NCBI GenBank assembly: GCA_905480255.1
Contig: CAJQPR010000053.1
Location: 1-57,260, forward strand
Source: an uncultured Woeseiaceae bacterium
Lineage (GTDB): Bacteria; Pseudomonadota; Gammaproteobacteria; Steroidobacterales; Woeseiaceae
Direction: 5' to 3'
Length of the DNA: 57,260 nucleotides
The position numbers were made by a program, and so were the translations under genes. Positions 8,722-18,340 of this stretch are shown here, piece after piece; position 1 is the stretch's first letter, and each line of letters starts with the position of its first letter. Below the pieces are notes generated by a model. The model was given only the letters and a program-made list of their open reading frames with translations, was not told where the DNA came from and ran no database searches.

Positions 8722-11700
8722 CTATTGCTGGTCTTCGCTACTTTGGATGCGTATATCGAGTGGCCGGGTGGAATCGAGGTGAACATCGCGCTGCGGGAAC
8801 GCAACCACGATGCCAGCATTGTTTAGTTTTTCGTGGATTGCCAGGTTCAATGCACTCTTCGCTTCGCGGCGGCGGGACGGCGAGTCAATGAAACAGCGAA
8901 TCGTGATGTTCAACGAATTGTCGCCGAACTCGTCAAACGTAATGAGCGGTTGCGGCGTTCCAAGAATGTACTCGTTCTCGTCTGCTGACTCCCTGACTAG
9001 CGTCATGGCCTTTTCCATGTCGCTGGAGTAGCTCACACCAACTGTCGAGACGAGTCGCACTACCTCATCAGACAAAGTCCAGTTCAAAACCCGCCCGGTA
9101 ATGAACTCCTTGTTCGGCACAAGAAGCTCCTGCCTGTCCCAGTTGGTAATCGTGGTTGCACGGATTTGTATGCGGCTGACTCTGCCGCTGACGTCGCCGA
9201 TCGTTACAACGTCACCAACCCTTATTGGTCGCTCCAACAGAATGATAAGGCCACTGAAAAAATTGGCAATGATCTCTTGCAACCCGAAACCGATGCCCAC
9301 GCCAAGGGCGGCAACGAGCCACTGAATCTGCGACCATCTGAAACCTATACTGTTAGTAATGAAGATAATGCCGGCAAGCACTATCATGTACCTGGCCAGT
9401 GTAGCGAACGCCAGGCGACTGCCCGCGCCGACCGACGTTTGCTGACGAAGCAGCGCTTCCAGAAGAGCCGGTACGCTCCGGGTCGCGAAGATTGTTGCGA
9501 GCAAAATGATCAGCAGCATACCCAGGTTTGCCAGCGTCACCCGCTCCAGTGTCTCGGACCCGGCCGGCCCGTCGTGAAACGTCCAAAGGGTAACGTTGTC
9601 GAGTATGGTGAGCGCAGGCAAAACAGGGGACCAGATTGCGCCGAGTCCAATGATCAAGGCGATGATCAGACTCATTTTGAGCAGATTGCGGGCGTCGACA
9701 TCCAGATTGGTAACGTCGATCATTGGCTCGTCTGTCGGCTGCGGCAAATCCTCGTCTTCTCCGTTGTCCTCTAATTTCTCCCGGGCAATCTTCCACTCGG
9801 CCACTCGGGCCTGGTGAACCAGGCGCTGGCGAAGCACCACCAGCCAACGCGATATCATTTCCCGCGCGAATAACAGGCCCAATAATAGCCATAATGTGTC
9901 GGTCAGAACCTGCAATAAGGTCCTTGCCGAATACAGGTAGCCGGCAAGCGCAGCCACGATCATGACGGTCAGAATTCCCACACCTATTATCAACCACAAG
10001 ATTGATAACCCTTGGCCGGCATCACCTTCCTTCGTCAAATGCTCGAGTAAACCTGTGCCCGGCTTCAGCAACTTGACTAAAAAATGCGCCAGCGCGATCG
10101 ATGCAATGACAAACATAAGTCTGCTGAGCTCACTACCCACGTTCGACGGATTTTGCTCGACAGTAATCACCAGCACGAAGGCCGGAATCGTGAACAAGAT
10201 CAGAAGTCGATTCAGTCCCTGGCGGACTCCTGCAACAAGCTTCGCCGGCCAACGAAAATGGGCTTGCGCAATACCGCCTTCCAGACAAAGTGCCCTGGCC
10301 GACAGCAAGAACATCAGAAACGTGCCTAGAGCTGCCACGCCCGCGCCGATGGCTCTGGAACCTTCCGTAGCGTAAACAGACTGATTCAACTCCCAGCCGC
10401 CCAGGCCTAAGATAAGCGGCCACGGCAAAGCCAGGAGAAGACTCAATCCCACAGCCTTGACAGTCTCGAGATAGCTATCCGTTATTGCATTTCCAACATT
10501 CCGCCCGGTAGCACGCACAGCCTTTTCAATTGCACGGGCTTGCCAGAGCAATACTATGGATATCAGCAGGACCAGTGCGAGAGCAGGCGCAGCAAACAAG
10601 CGCTCAATAAAGTCGGCGGCTGCACTGATCCAGTCATCCGGCGCAAGAAACGCTGAAATCTGCTCCGGGAGCAATTGCACGCTCTTTGCGTCAACCGCAT
10701 TCGCGCTACGTACCCACATCAATCGCTTCTTTAGAAACGTATCGAACTCATCGGCCGTACTGATGAGTTGTTGCTCTTCGAAATCCTGTTCTCCAATGGC
10801 TCGGATGTATGTCGTGTTTGCGCTGAGAATTTTCCGCATCAGCGCTCGCCGTGCCTCGACAAGCTCAACTAATGGGCCTCGGATAGTGTCCCATTCGGAC
10901 TGCGAGATTCTGGCGAGCAGATTGTTGACGTAGGCGGCACCATTCTGTAATTCGTCCCATTCCGCATCGTACTGAATATCGCGCAGACTACTTTCTACAA
11001 GCGCTTGATGCCTGATCAGCCCCCTGCGCCGATAATCACGCTGGCTGGGTAAGTCGCGGCGTTGTTCATGCAGGACCTGGCCCAGCGCCAGATTCAGGCC
11101 TGCAATTGCCATGCGTTGTTGCGCTGTCTCGAAGTGCTGCCGGATTCGCTGTCTTAGCTCCGCCGCCGCAGCAGTGTCTGCGGACGCTTGTTCGATTGCG
11201 TCTATGAGCAATTCAAGATCTGTGCTGAGTTTCTGATTGCGACCAACCAGTTCACGAACGACCTCGTTGTTGCCCGCCTCACCGAGCGCTGCTATTTCTG
11301 TGCCTGCAATTAGTTGCGCAGTCTCACTGCGGCGCTGCTCAGCCAGCAATTGCTCCAGTGCCCGCACCCGGGTTTCGACACGCCCGAGCAGGAATGAAGT
11401 TTCCTCTCTCTGTGCTTCGAGCAACTGTTGCCGAATTGACTGGCTGAGCAACTCTTCTTCCAGCGTCCTGATTTCGGCGCCGAGAGCAGCCGCATGTGCA
11501 ATTAGCACCCAGTGCCTGGCCTCGGTAAACAGCGGATCCTCTTCCGCGGGAACCGGCGACCTCAGGTCACTGGCAAGTTCCTCACCGAGGCGGCGCGCTT
11601 CAACAATGCGCTGCCTTGCTGCACTGGGTCGGTTAATTTCGGCAGCAAGCTGTCTCGTGATCGAAGCGAGCCGCGCAGCCGCGGCAGCCTGAATGACCCT

Positions 11701-12096
11701 CTCGTCCCTGACACTCTGTTCGATCGACAGAGAGTCAGCATCCGCTGCAAGTTCCGTCTCGATTTCGGGCGGATCGATACGAGCCTGCTCATTTTCAGCC
11801 CGTAAGCGTTCGAGCTCAGCAGGTGCTTCTGTACGTGCCCGCGCGAAACTTTCAGACATCGCAAGTTGGGAGCGCTGCGTCTCGATATAGGCCAGGGCCT
11901 GTCGATATAAGCCGACAAGTTCGTCGCGGCTCTCCACCGTCAGACTGTTCGATTCCCGAATTTCTTGCAGACGCGTCTCCACGACTGACCGGGTGACAAC
12001 GTTGTCGGACTGCACGGGTGCCTGCTGAGCAAAAACCGGCATCGGCAGCAGGCCCAGGCCAGCAATAATGCAGACTAAAGATCTAATGGCGTTCAT
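8722..12096 (-). CDS. Large mechanosensitive channel, MscK/KefA type
   Basis: About 1124 residues from the ATG at 12096, which begins a clear signal peptide (MNAIRSLVCIIAGLGLLPMPVFAQQ). A long periplasmic, mostly helical and coiled-coil region follows (to about residue 500). Then come a series of about eight transmembrane helices and a C-terminal MscS core with GFGLQEIIANFFSGLIILLERPIRVGDVV and the cytoplasmic vestibule. Such channels open when inner-membrane tension rises on hypo-osmotic shock. MscK responds to ionic conditions as well, and MscM (YjeP) has similar size, so the exact subtype is unclear. The frame continues upstream to 12204 but that part is not credible protein. The gene stands alone, divergent from the CadD-like gene. 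Confidence 0.9.
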   Translation of the reverse strand: MNAIRSLVCIIAGLGLLPMPVFAQQAPVQSDNVVTRSVVETRLQEIRESNSLTVESRDELVGLYRQALAYIETQRSQLAMSESFARARTEAPAELERLRAENEQARIDPPEIETELAADADSLSIEQSVRDERVIQAAAAARLASITRQLAAEINRPSAARQRIVEARRLGEELASDLRSPVPAEEDPLFTEARHWVLIAHAAALGAEIRTLEEELLSQSIRQQLLEAQREETSFLLGRVETRVRALEQLLAEQRRSETAQLIAGTEIAALGEAGNNEVVRELVGRNQKLSTDLELLIDAIEQASADTAAAAELRQRIRQHFETAQQRMAIAGLNLALGQVLHEQRRDLPSQRDYRRRGLIRHQALVESSLRDIQYDAEWDELQNGAAYVNNLLARISQSEWDTIRGPLVELVEARRALMRKILSANTTYIRAIGEQDFEEQQLISTADEFDTFLKKRLMWVRSANAVDAKSVQLLPEQISAFLAPDDWISAAADFIERLFAAPALALVLLISIVLLWQARAIEKAVRATGRNVGNAITDSYLETVKAVGLSLLLALPWPLILGLGGWELNQSVYATEGSRAIGAGVAALGTFLMFLLSARALCLEGGIAQAHFRWPAKLVAGVRQGLNRLLILFTIPAFVLVITVEQNPSNVGSELSRLMFVIASIALAHFLVKLLKPGTGLLEHLTKEGDAGQGLSILWLIIGVGILTVMIVAALAGYLYSARTLLQVLTDTLWLLLGLLFAREMISRWLVVLRQRLVHQARVAEWKIAREKLEDNGEDEDLPQPTDEPMIDVTNLDVDARNLLKMSLIIALIIGLGAIWSPVLPALTILDNVTLWTFHDGPAGSETLERVTLANLGMLLIILLATIFATRSVPALLEALLRQQTSVGAGSRLAFATLARYMIVLAGIIFITNSIGFRWSQIQWLVAALGVGIGFGLQEIIANFFSGLIILLERPIRVGDVVTIGDVSGRVSRIQIRATTITNWDRQELLVPNKEFITGRVLNWTLSDEVVRLVSTVGVSYSSDMEKAMTLVRESADENEYILGTPQPLITFDEFGDNSLNITIRCFIDSPSRRREAKSALNLAIHEKLNNAGIVVAFPQRDVHLDSTRPLDIRIQSSEDQQ

Positions 12097-12260
12097 GGGC
12101 GAGAATCTTACGGATTTTCCAGGCGAATCAACACCAGTTTCGCTGAATTTCACGCCACACGGTTCAATTGCGCGATGGTGAAATCCTTTGCAGTCTTGCA
12201 GCAATCGAACGACAATAGCTCCGCAGACTAAACTCCGGCGAGGTTACCAAAGTTCTCGAC

Positions 12261-12866
12261 ATAAGCACGATTGCCACGACATTTTCAATCGCTGCAACCG
12301 CGTTTGCGGCGACCAATCTCGACAATCTCGTACTCCTGGTCGGATGGCTGCTGGCTGCGCGAATCTCCACTCGCCAGGTGTTCATTGGCTACTTTGTCGG
12401 CATGTCGCTGGTTCTCATGTTGTCCTCAGTAATAGGGCTCGTCGGTTACATTTTCCCAACCGAATACCTTGGCTACCTGGGTGCAATACCAATCGTGCTG
12501 GGCATGAAAATGCTGGCCGATAAATGGCGCCGACGCAGCGGTGAGACAGAAGCCGTTTTGGCGCCGGCAATCCCTGGCGCCGCGGCGGGCGGGATAGTTT
12601 TGACGATGCTGTCGAACGGCGTTGATTCCGTGTTGGTATTCGCACCGCTGCTGGCGGATAGCAACGCGAACGTCGACCTGATGATCGCCATCGCATTTTT
12701 CCTGATGGTAGGCCTGTGGTTCAGGCTCGCAATTTACGCGACTACTCACGCAAGTCGCGTTAGCGCCTTGCAGGTGGCCGGCGAATGGATTGCTCCGATA
12801 GTCATGATAATTGTCGGCCTGTATATCCTCGACAACACAATCACCGACATCACCCCCGGTTCGTAG
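12261..12866 (+). CDS. CadD-like cadmium resistance family membrane protein, no canonical start codon
   Basis: A small integral membrane protein of about 200 residues with five or six hydrophobic helices. The first helix, ending FAATNLDNLVLLVGWLLA, carries the conserved TN-D-N pattern of the CadD family, which exports cadmium or related cations. This helix lies upstream of the first GTG (12378) in the same open frame. Between the in-frame stop at 12216 and 12378 there is no ATG, GTG or TTG. The best-placed codon is ATA at 12261, exactly where family members have their start methionine. Either a non-canonical start is used, a start mutation has silenced the gene, or translation begins at 12378 and loses the first helix. 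Confidence 0.65.
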   Translation: MSTIATTFSIAATAFAATNLDNLVLLVGWLLAARISTRQVFIGYFVGMSLVLMLSSVIGLVGYIFPTEYLGYLGAIPIVLGMKMLADKWRRRSGETEAVLAPAIPGAAAGGIVLTMLSNGVDSVLVFAPLLADSNANVDLMIAIAFFLMVGLWFRLAIYATTHASRVSALQVAGEWIAPIVMIIVGLYILDNTITDITPGS

Positions 12867-12935
12867 CCTGAGAGTAGCGATTCAATTAATCACCTTTCGA
12901 GCCCTGACACGGATCGAAAGTCACTGACCCTTATT

Positions 12936-14027
12936 TTAGGTCGGGCCCTGACTAAATCGTCGTGGTCTGAACGCGTCGAATACGAAAACAGCAAGCACTG
13001 CATAAATTGTAGTACCTGCAAACATGATCAACCGCTCCACGAACTTGGCACCTGCCGCCGCTCCACCGGCGCTGTCCAGCACGGCAGGTGCGAGGATGAC
13101 TATCATTGTTAGATAGCCATAAGACCAGGTGCCTGCCTCCGGGTGCATGGCTTTGCCTTTGAATATTTTAGGCCCGGCAACCAGCGCAGCCAGGGCGATA
13201 AGCAGTGTATATACGGACAGAGTCGGAACGATCCTGAGTATCTGCCAGCCGATGATTGCGCCGACTCCACCTATAACCGTCGACATGATCAACGAACGCC
13301 CGGCAACACGGGTCGCGTCATTCGATGCCTGCTGCCCCATCGATGCAACTTTGATCATCACCGGCACAAATGCGGCACTGGCGCTCGACATAAGAAACCA
13401 GACTGCAATGGGCAATACGATGGCCAGCGAGCGAAATGCGTTCCAGCGCGCCACTGAAAGGTCGGGTGGTGGTGGTGGTGCCGGTGGCTTTGCGACCGGT
13501 TTGGGTGGACCGGCAGCCGCCAGCGAATCAGGAATAAAGGCATGCGCGATCCAAACGAACGAAATTCCGGCGACCGCACCATAGAAAACACCTTCAATGG
13601 CCATTATTGCGCCATCAATACTCACCGTGCCAACCGCGGTACTCATCGCAATTCCAACGGTCAGAAACGTTCCGATGATGGCAGAGCCGCCTTTCGCCGT
13701 GAAGTAGAAACTCCAGTAGAGCGCGAGCACCAACAGTAGAAGGCCGACCATGGGCTGATAAAGAATTCGCGGCAGCAACAGCATACCGGCCAGCAATGAA
13801 AGAACCAGCGCTGCAACAAATACGATACCGCCCTTTAGATTCGGTGCGGGTATCGGCACTGCGAGCATGAACATCGTCATGACAGGCGCAATGAAAGACA
13901 TGTTCCAGGCGACGGCCTGAGAAAACCACAGCGAAGCGGCAGTGCCAAATGCAAGCCGCAGGATGCGGACGCTCGCAATGTCGTTTTCCAAACTCGGCAG
14001 GAAACCCGAAATGAGCTTAATAAGCAT
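12936..14027 (-). CDS. DUF2955 / FUSC-like inner-membrane efflux pump subunit
   Basis: A 363-residue integral membrane protein with two blocks of hydrophobic helices, typical of the aromatic-acid exporter (FUSC/DUF2955) group. The N-terminal SLENDIASVRILRLAFGTAASLWFSQ and the PAPNLKGG segment are characteristic. The two blocks are joined near residue 180 by a proline-rich linker, PKPVAKPPAPPPPPD. It is the last gene of a three-gene operon with an HlyD-type fusion protein and an outer-membrane factor. Its start overlaps the fusion protein gene by 11 bases. Together they would form a channel spanning both membranes, comparable in layout to AaeAB plus TolC. The substrate is unknown. Confidence 0.82.
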   Translation of the reverse strand: MLIKLISGFLPSLENDIASVRILRLAFGTAASLWFSQAVAWNMSFIAPVMTMFMLAVPIPAPNLKGGIVFVAALVLSLLAGMLLLPRILYQPMVGLLLLVLALYWSFYFTAKGGSAIIGTFLTVGIAMSTAVGTVSIDGAIMAIEGVFYGAVAGISFVWIAHAFIPDSLAAAGPPKPVAKPPAPPPPPDLSVARWNAFRSLAIVLPIAVWFLMSSASAAFVPVMIKVASMGQQASNDATRVAGRSLIMSTVIGGVGAIIGWQILRIVPTLSVYTLLIALAALVAGPKIFKGKAMHPEAGTWSYGYLTMIVILAPAVLDSAGGAAAGAKFVERLIMFAGTTIYAVLAVFVFDAFRPRRFSQGPT

Positions 14028-15150
14028 AGGTAAACACGCTCTGCAGGCGCATTTTTATCCATCCCAGGGTGTTAAATAGCCAGCTCTCTCCCGTGTATAC
14101 GATTATCGAAGCCTGCGCACCAACCCGCATGCCTAGCCTGTCGCGTGCGTCCGGCAGCTGGAAATCCACCTGAACCGAGAAACGCTGCGCATCGCGCAAC
14201 CATTGCCGGTCATTTTCGATTGTCGGCAGACTCCCCAATGGAGCCGAATCGACATTTACGCCAAAACCCGTGGTCCTGATCGTTCCGTCTATAACCTTGC
14301 CGGGCAGCGAATCAAAAACGATTTCGACGCGATCTCCCTGCTTGATGTTGCCAAGATTGTTTTCAGTGAAATCGGCCTGCACCCAAATGTCGTCTGTTGC
14401 GAGAAAAGTCATCAGCGGCGCGCCCGCCTGTGCGAAATTACCGCGATCAACGCGCACGTCGGTAACTACGCCATCATCGGGTGCAGCGACAGACGTCCTC
14501 GAAAGATCAAGCTGGGCTTGCGCCAGAGCCGTTTGCGCCTCAAGAATTCTTGAATTTGCGTCACCCGTTTCTCCCAGATCCTGCCTGGCTTTTTCGAGGC
14601 CCGCCTCTGCGGCAGCAACCTGACTTTTAGAAACAGCTAACGATGCCTCAGCCTGCTCAAGACGGCGATCGGAAATAGCGCCCGGGTCTTCTTCTTTGAT
14701 ACGCCGAAGTCGAACAGCATCCTGTTCGGCACGAACCCGCCCAGCCTGTGCAGCCGTCACGTTGGCAGCGGCAGCGTCGACGCTGGCGGTTGATGCGCCC
14801 GTTGCCTGACGTGCAGACTGGAGATTGACCTCAGCGGTTTCTACAGCGAGTTCATAGCGATTTCTATCAATCTCAAACAACAAGTCTCCCGCGGAAACTC
14901 CCTGATTGCTGTTAACAGCGACATTAGTCACGGTACCGGAGACTTCGGCCGCGATTGGCACAACGACCGCATGCACTCTCGCCTGTGTCGTGTACGGCGT
15001 AATTCGATCGCCAACCAGGTAGAAAAACATCAGCACGACGCAAGCGCCAAGAACGATCAGCGTCCATTTGCGCACAGGATCGCCCTGCTTTGCCGCTGGT
15101 GATTCCACGTCTTCTTCCTGCGGCGTTTTCTCTTCTTCGCTCTCACTCAT
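14017..15150 (-). CDS. HlyD/EmrA-family membrane fusion protein
   Basis: A 377-residue periplasmic adaptor anchored by one N-terminal helix (WTLIVLGACVVLMFFYLVGD, about 29-48). The preceding cytoplasmic tail is strongly acidic. The lipoyl halves flank a coiled-coil hairpin of about 100 residues (about 100-200). The second half ends in RTSVAAPDDGVVTDVRVDRGNFAQAG, and a beta-barrel region follows with DIWVQADFTENNLGNIKQGDRVEI. It should link the DUF2955 pump to the outer-membrane factor. It starts five bases after the outer-membrane factor stop and overlaps the pump gene by 11 bases. Confidence 0.9.
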   Translation of the reverse strand: MSESEEEKTPQEEDVESPAAKQGDPVRKWTLIVLGACVVLMFFYLVGDRITPYTTQARVHAVVVPIAAEVSGTVTNVAVNSNQGVSAGDLLFEIDRNRYELAVETAEVNLQSARQATGASTASVDAAAANVTAAQAGRVRAEQDAVRLRRIKEEDPGAISDRRLEQAEASLAVSKSQVAAAEAGLEKARQDLGETGDANSRILEAQTALAQAQLDLSRTSVAAPDDGVVTDVRVDRGNFAQAGAPLMTFLATDDIWVQADFTENNLGNIKQGDRVEIVFDSLPGKVIDGTIRTTGFGVNVDSAPLGSLPTIENDRQWLRDAQRFSVQVDFQLPDARDRLGMRVGAQASIIVYTGESWLFNTLGWIKMRLQSVFTYAY

Positions 15151-15155
15151 AAGAC

Positions 15156-16697
15156 TTACTCTTCCATTGGCGGCGGCTCGTCGAGCAAGTCGCCCCAGTT
15201 TGTTCTCTCTTCCATTTGCTCACGAGTCGCCTCATCAATGAACTGCCGTGGCGCCGTGGACTGCCAACCTCCACCCAGACTTCGATACAGGGCAATGTAG
15301 CTACTCAACACCGCGCCACGGTTGGCGGCGTAGCGTTGTTGGGCTCCGAAAAGGGACTGCTGTGCGTTCAGTACTCGCTGGTAATCTGCGAAGCCTTCCC
15401 GATAGCGTAACAACGACAAATCGGACGAACGCTCGGCGACATCCACTGTAGCTGCGAGAATTTTGTCCTGTTCGCGTGCGCGAGAAAGCGCGATCATCGA
15501 GTCCTCAACTTCACGGGCTGCCTGAATCGCTGTTTCTCGATACAGAATGAGGGCTTGTTGCAGCCGCGCATCCTGGACCCGGATGTCGTTTCTGATACGA
15601 CCGTAGTTCAGAAACGGCCAGACGAATGAGGGCCCTACTGAATAGGTAAGGCTGTCGGATCTGAATAGCTCGCCGATGCCACTATCGCCGGTTCTTGTTG
15701 TGTCGGTGTTCCCTGCGGCCGCAAGCCCCAGGTATCCATTCAGACTGAAACTCGGATAAAGGTTGGCAGTCGAGATGCCGACCGTCGCATTTTGTGCAAT
15801 CGCCTGCAGCTCAGCCCGGCGCACATCCGGTCGCTGCCGTAACAAATCGGCCGGTATGCCCACTGCAACATTGTCCGGTAATGAAGGCAGCATATTTTCC
15901 TGACTTAGCATATCGCCAATGTCTGTCGGCGCCCTGCCCAATAAAACACTCAAAGCGTTTTTTGCCTGCTGGGACGTCGCTTTCAGACTCGGAATCGTAG
16001 CTTCCGTACTCAACAGAAGGGTCTTTGCCTGCAGCGCATCGAGTTCAGAGCTTTGCCCATTTAAGTACAACACTTCAACGATGTCGTAACTGCGTCGCTG
16101 GATTGCGGCACTCTCTTCGGCAAGTCTGAGTTGCTCGTCCGTGGCGCGAATCAGCGTATAGGTATCGGCGACTGCCCCAATCAGGAGCAGAACCGCTTCG
16201 TCATAACCTGCAATTGAACCCAGAAGATTCGCGTCCGCTGCCTCAACGCCACGACGAAACCGTCCCCAGAAATCAATCTCCCAGGAAACACTCGCGCCCA
16301 GGTTAAATTGTGTGAATGAAAGATCACCAGCCGTTGTGTTGGCATTGCTCTCACTGGCGCCAATGGCAGTCGCGTCACCAACAACCACCTGGGACTGGGG
16401 GTACTGGTTACCGGTTGCGATTCCAAGTCGCGCCTGTGCCTCCAGGACCCGAAGGCCGGCAACTTTGAGGTTGTTATTTTCCTGAAGCGCGATGGCAATC
16501 AGCTCATCCAGTACGGGATCATTGAGCTTCATCCACCAGTCAACCAGCTCCGGTGCGCCTGTTTTGAATTCCTCGAGCTCCGCTTCCAGCCAGGCAGGAT
16601 TGGATGGAACATCCGGACGCACAAATTCCGGGCCGACCGGCGCACAGCCGGCCGCCAAGACCACGAGAACCAGGTACCCGACACGCATCATCGACAC
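15156..16697 (-). CDS. NodT-family outer-membrane efflux lipoprotein
   Basis: A 513-residue TolC-like outer-membrane factor. The N-terminus is a lipoprotein signal ending LVVLAAGC, with the acylated cysteine at about 19, followed by APVGPEFVRPDVPSNPAW, the classic opening of the RND/NodT group. Two homologous outer-membrane-factor halves of long helices follow. GRAPTDIGDML and VGIPADLLRQRPDVRRAE are family hallmarks. It is the first gene of the efflux operon, with the fusion protein starting five bases after its stop. An alternative start three codons later (M4) is possible. Confidence 0.92.
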   Translation of the reverse strand: MSMMRVGYLVLVVLAAGCAPVGPEFVRPDVPSNPAWLEAELEEFKTGAPELVDWWMKLNDPVLDELIAIALQENNNLKVAGLRVLEAQARLGIATGNQYPQSQVVVGDATAIGASESNANTTAGDLSFTQFNLGASVSWEIDFWGRFRRGVEAADANLLGSIAGYDEAVLLLIGAVADTYTLIRATDEQLRLAEESAAIQRRSYDIVEVLYLNGQSSELDALQAKTLLLSTEATIPSLKATSQQAKNALSVLLGRAPTDIGDMLSQENMLPSLPDNVAVGIPADLLRQRPDVRRAELQAIAQNATVGISTANLYPSFSLNGYLGLAAAGNTDTTRTGDSGIGELFRSDSLTYSVGPSFVWPFLNYGRIRNDIRVQDARLQQALILYRETAIQAAREVEDSMIALSRAREQDKILAATVDVAERSSDLSLLRYREGFADYQRVLNAQQSLFGAQQRYAANRGAVLSSYIALYRSLGGGWQSTAPRQFIDEATREQMEERTNWGDLLDEPPPMEE

Positions 16698-16707
16698 TTG
16701 AACTTAT

Positions 16708-17805
16708 TCAGGCCTCTGCGGCCTCCGCATCATCGGCGTCCGGCGCCATCCAGGCGACAAACAGCTCGTAGCCAAGCGCCAGGACGACTGCGCCGACAAA
16801 CAAACCAACAATTCCTTGCGTTATTGCGCCGCCAATAGCACCGATCAAAATAACCAGCATCGGCGTGTCAAGGCCGCGCCCGAGCAGCATCGGCTTCAGG
16901 AAGGCATCGCTCATGCTGACGATGAACGCGTACACGAGGAAGATTGTCGCTGGCACGGTATCGGCCACCGAGAAGAACCAGAATGCGATCGGACCTAAAA
17001 TAATGATGGGCGGTAACTGCACGATCGCCAATATAAGCACGACACCGGCGAACAATCCTGCCGCCGGCATGCCGATGGCGACCAGGCCAATTGCTGACAA
17101 AATGGTCTGGATAACCGCGACGCCGAGCACACCCTTTACGACACTGCGTATCGTCAGAATGGACAGATCGATGAGCTTTCGGCCACCCTCATGTCCGACC
17201 AGGCTGTTGGCGATATTTCTTGCGGCACCGTAGCCACTCTTCGCCTGCATCAGCAATACGCCACCAATGATGGTTGCAAATACAAACTGAAACACGCCGC
17301 CGAGGACACCGGCGGCAGCACCGACAGCTTTCTCACTCATAGCTCTGAGCTGTGGCTGGAACTTATTCATGGTCGCTTCGAAGTTGGTATTCAGATCCGA
17401 CCATGCTGCGTGAACACGTTCACCTATTACCGGCCAGTCGGCGACAGTATCGGCTGGCGGAGGAATGCTGACGGTTCCGTCTTCGAGCTCGGCCGCAACA
17501 AATTTGAACCCGTCAATTGTGGAGCCGGCAAGACCCCAGGTTGGAATAATGATAATTGCCAACCCGATCAAAACCAGGATGATGGCTGAATACTTCTCCT
17601 TGCCACCCAGTTTCGCAGTAAGCGCAAGGTGAGCCGGGTAAAGTGCGATTGAGATGATCAACCCCCAGATCAGAACTCCGAAGAACGGCCTTACGATTGA
17701 GAAGCACCACAGGATTAACAAAAATACGGCACCAATCTGGATAAATGACGCCATGGCGTTTGCCAGGAACCGTGAATCGACCCGTGTACTGTCTGCGCTG
17801 CTCAT
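16708..17805 (-). CDS. AI-2E family transporter (PerM/TqsA-like)
   Basis: A 365-residue inner-membrane protein with about seven or eight helices and a central soluble segment (about 110-170). The closing part FAGVVLILAIVQLPPIIILGPIAFWFF and the downstream DAFLKPMLLGRGLDTPML...GGAITQGIVGLFVGAVVLALGYEL are family hallmarks. Members include TqsA, linked to autoinducer-2 export, and sodium/proton antiporters, so the substrate is not predictable. A strong ribosome binding site, AGGAGG, stands just before the ATG. The gene ends ten bases before the efflux operon begins, so it may be the promoter-proximal gene of that transcript. Confidence 0.85.
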   Translation of the reverse strand: MSSADSTRVDSRFLANAMASFIQIGAVFLLILWCFSIVRPFFGVLIWGLIISIALYPAHLALTAKLGGKEKYSAIILVLIGLAIIIIPTWGLAGSTIDGFKFVAAELEDGTVSIPPPADTVADWPVIGERVHAAWSDLNTNFEATMNKFQPQLRAMSEKAVGAAAGVLGGVFQFVFATIIGGVLLMQAKSGYGAARNIANSLVGHEGGRKLIDLSILTIRSVVKGVLGVAVIQTILSAIGLVAIGMPAAGLFAGVVLILAIVQLPPIIILGPIAFWFFSVADTVPATIFLVYAFIVSMSDAFLKPMLLGRGLDTPMLVILIGAIGGAITQGIVGLFVGAVVLALGYELFVAWMAPDADDAEAAEA

Positions 17806-17848
17806 GACGACCTCCTAATTGTTGTTCGAATTATGTTGCGCTACGACT

Positions 17849-18292
17849 TTATTCAGCCGCATTGAACGTGCCCTGCCAGATACGCTGTACCACGGCGAAC
17901 AGAATTGCGGTACTCCAGCCAACCAGCAGAATACCATTCAACGCCTGTATGCCACTTAACAGGCGCCAGCCCTCGCTCAGGGTTATGTCGCCGTAGCCAA
18001 GCGTCGAAAATGTGACGAATGAAAAATAGACTGCCTTTTCAAGTGTCTCCAACTCGTCGGCCGGCAATAGCCATAGGTAGGCATAGGCCCAGATAGTGAT
18101 TTGTACCGCGTGAAGAAACACCAGCACGAGTCCGGTACCGGTCAGCACCTGCAGCGAGTGCTGACGCAGCCAGTGATTTTTGTTTTTGCTGGCGCGTCTA
18201 TCAAGCGATTGCACCCACGTCGTCGTGCCAAACGCGTGAATTGCGACTGTTGCCGCGATCAGTAATGCGCCAATGAGACTTAGTTTCAGCAT
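17849..18292 (-). CDS. Two-pore-helix type potassium channel family protein
   Basis: A 147-residue membrane protein. An N-terminal helix (MLKLSLIGALLIAATVAIHAF) is followed by two helices flanking a pore loop. The loop carries the selectivity filter TLGYGD within FVTFSTLGYGDITLSEGW. Proteins with this Ion_trans_2 layout assemble as tetramers to conduct potassium. No cytoplasmic regulatory domain (RCK or cyclic-nucleotide) is attached. It lies about 45 bases upstream of the AI-2E family gene on the same strand. Confidence 0.8.
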   Translation of the reverse strand: MLKLSLIGALLIAATVAIHAFGTTTWVQSLDRRASKNKNHWLRQHSLQVLTGTGLVLVFLHAVQITIWAYAYLWLLPADELETLEKAVYFSFVTFSTLGYGDITLSEGWRLLSGIQALNGILLVGWSTAILFAVVQRIWQGTFNAAE

Positions 18293-18340
18293 TTGCCAGG
18301 ACCATCCGCAGGGTTTGATGTGTGAACCGGGTACAGAGTA

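Noticed and set aside
9353-9997. Long antisense frame inside the large mechanosensitive channel gene
   Set aside because: It lies within clear coding sequence of the KefA-like gene on another frame and has no start signal or recognisable domain.
12894-12920. Inverted CTTTCGA / TCGAAAG after the CadD-like gene
   Set aside because: Arms are short and the loop is 12 bases long with no T-run, so a terminator call is not supported.
13470-13510. Proline-coding repeat in the DUF2955 gene
   Set aside because: It is an ordinary flexible linker between two membrane blocks, not a separate repeat element.
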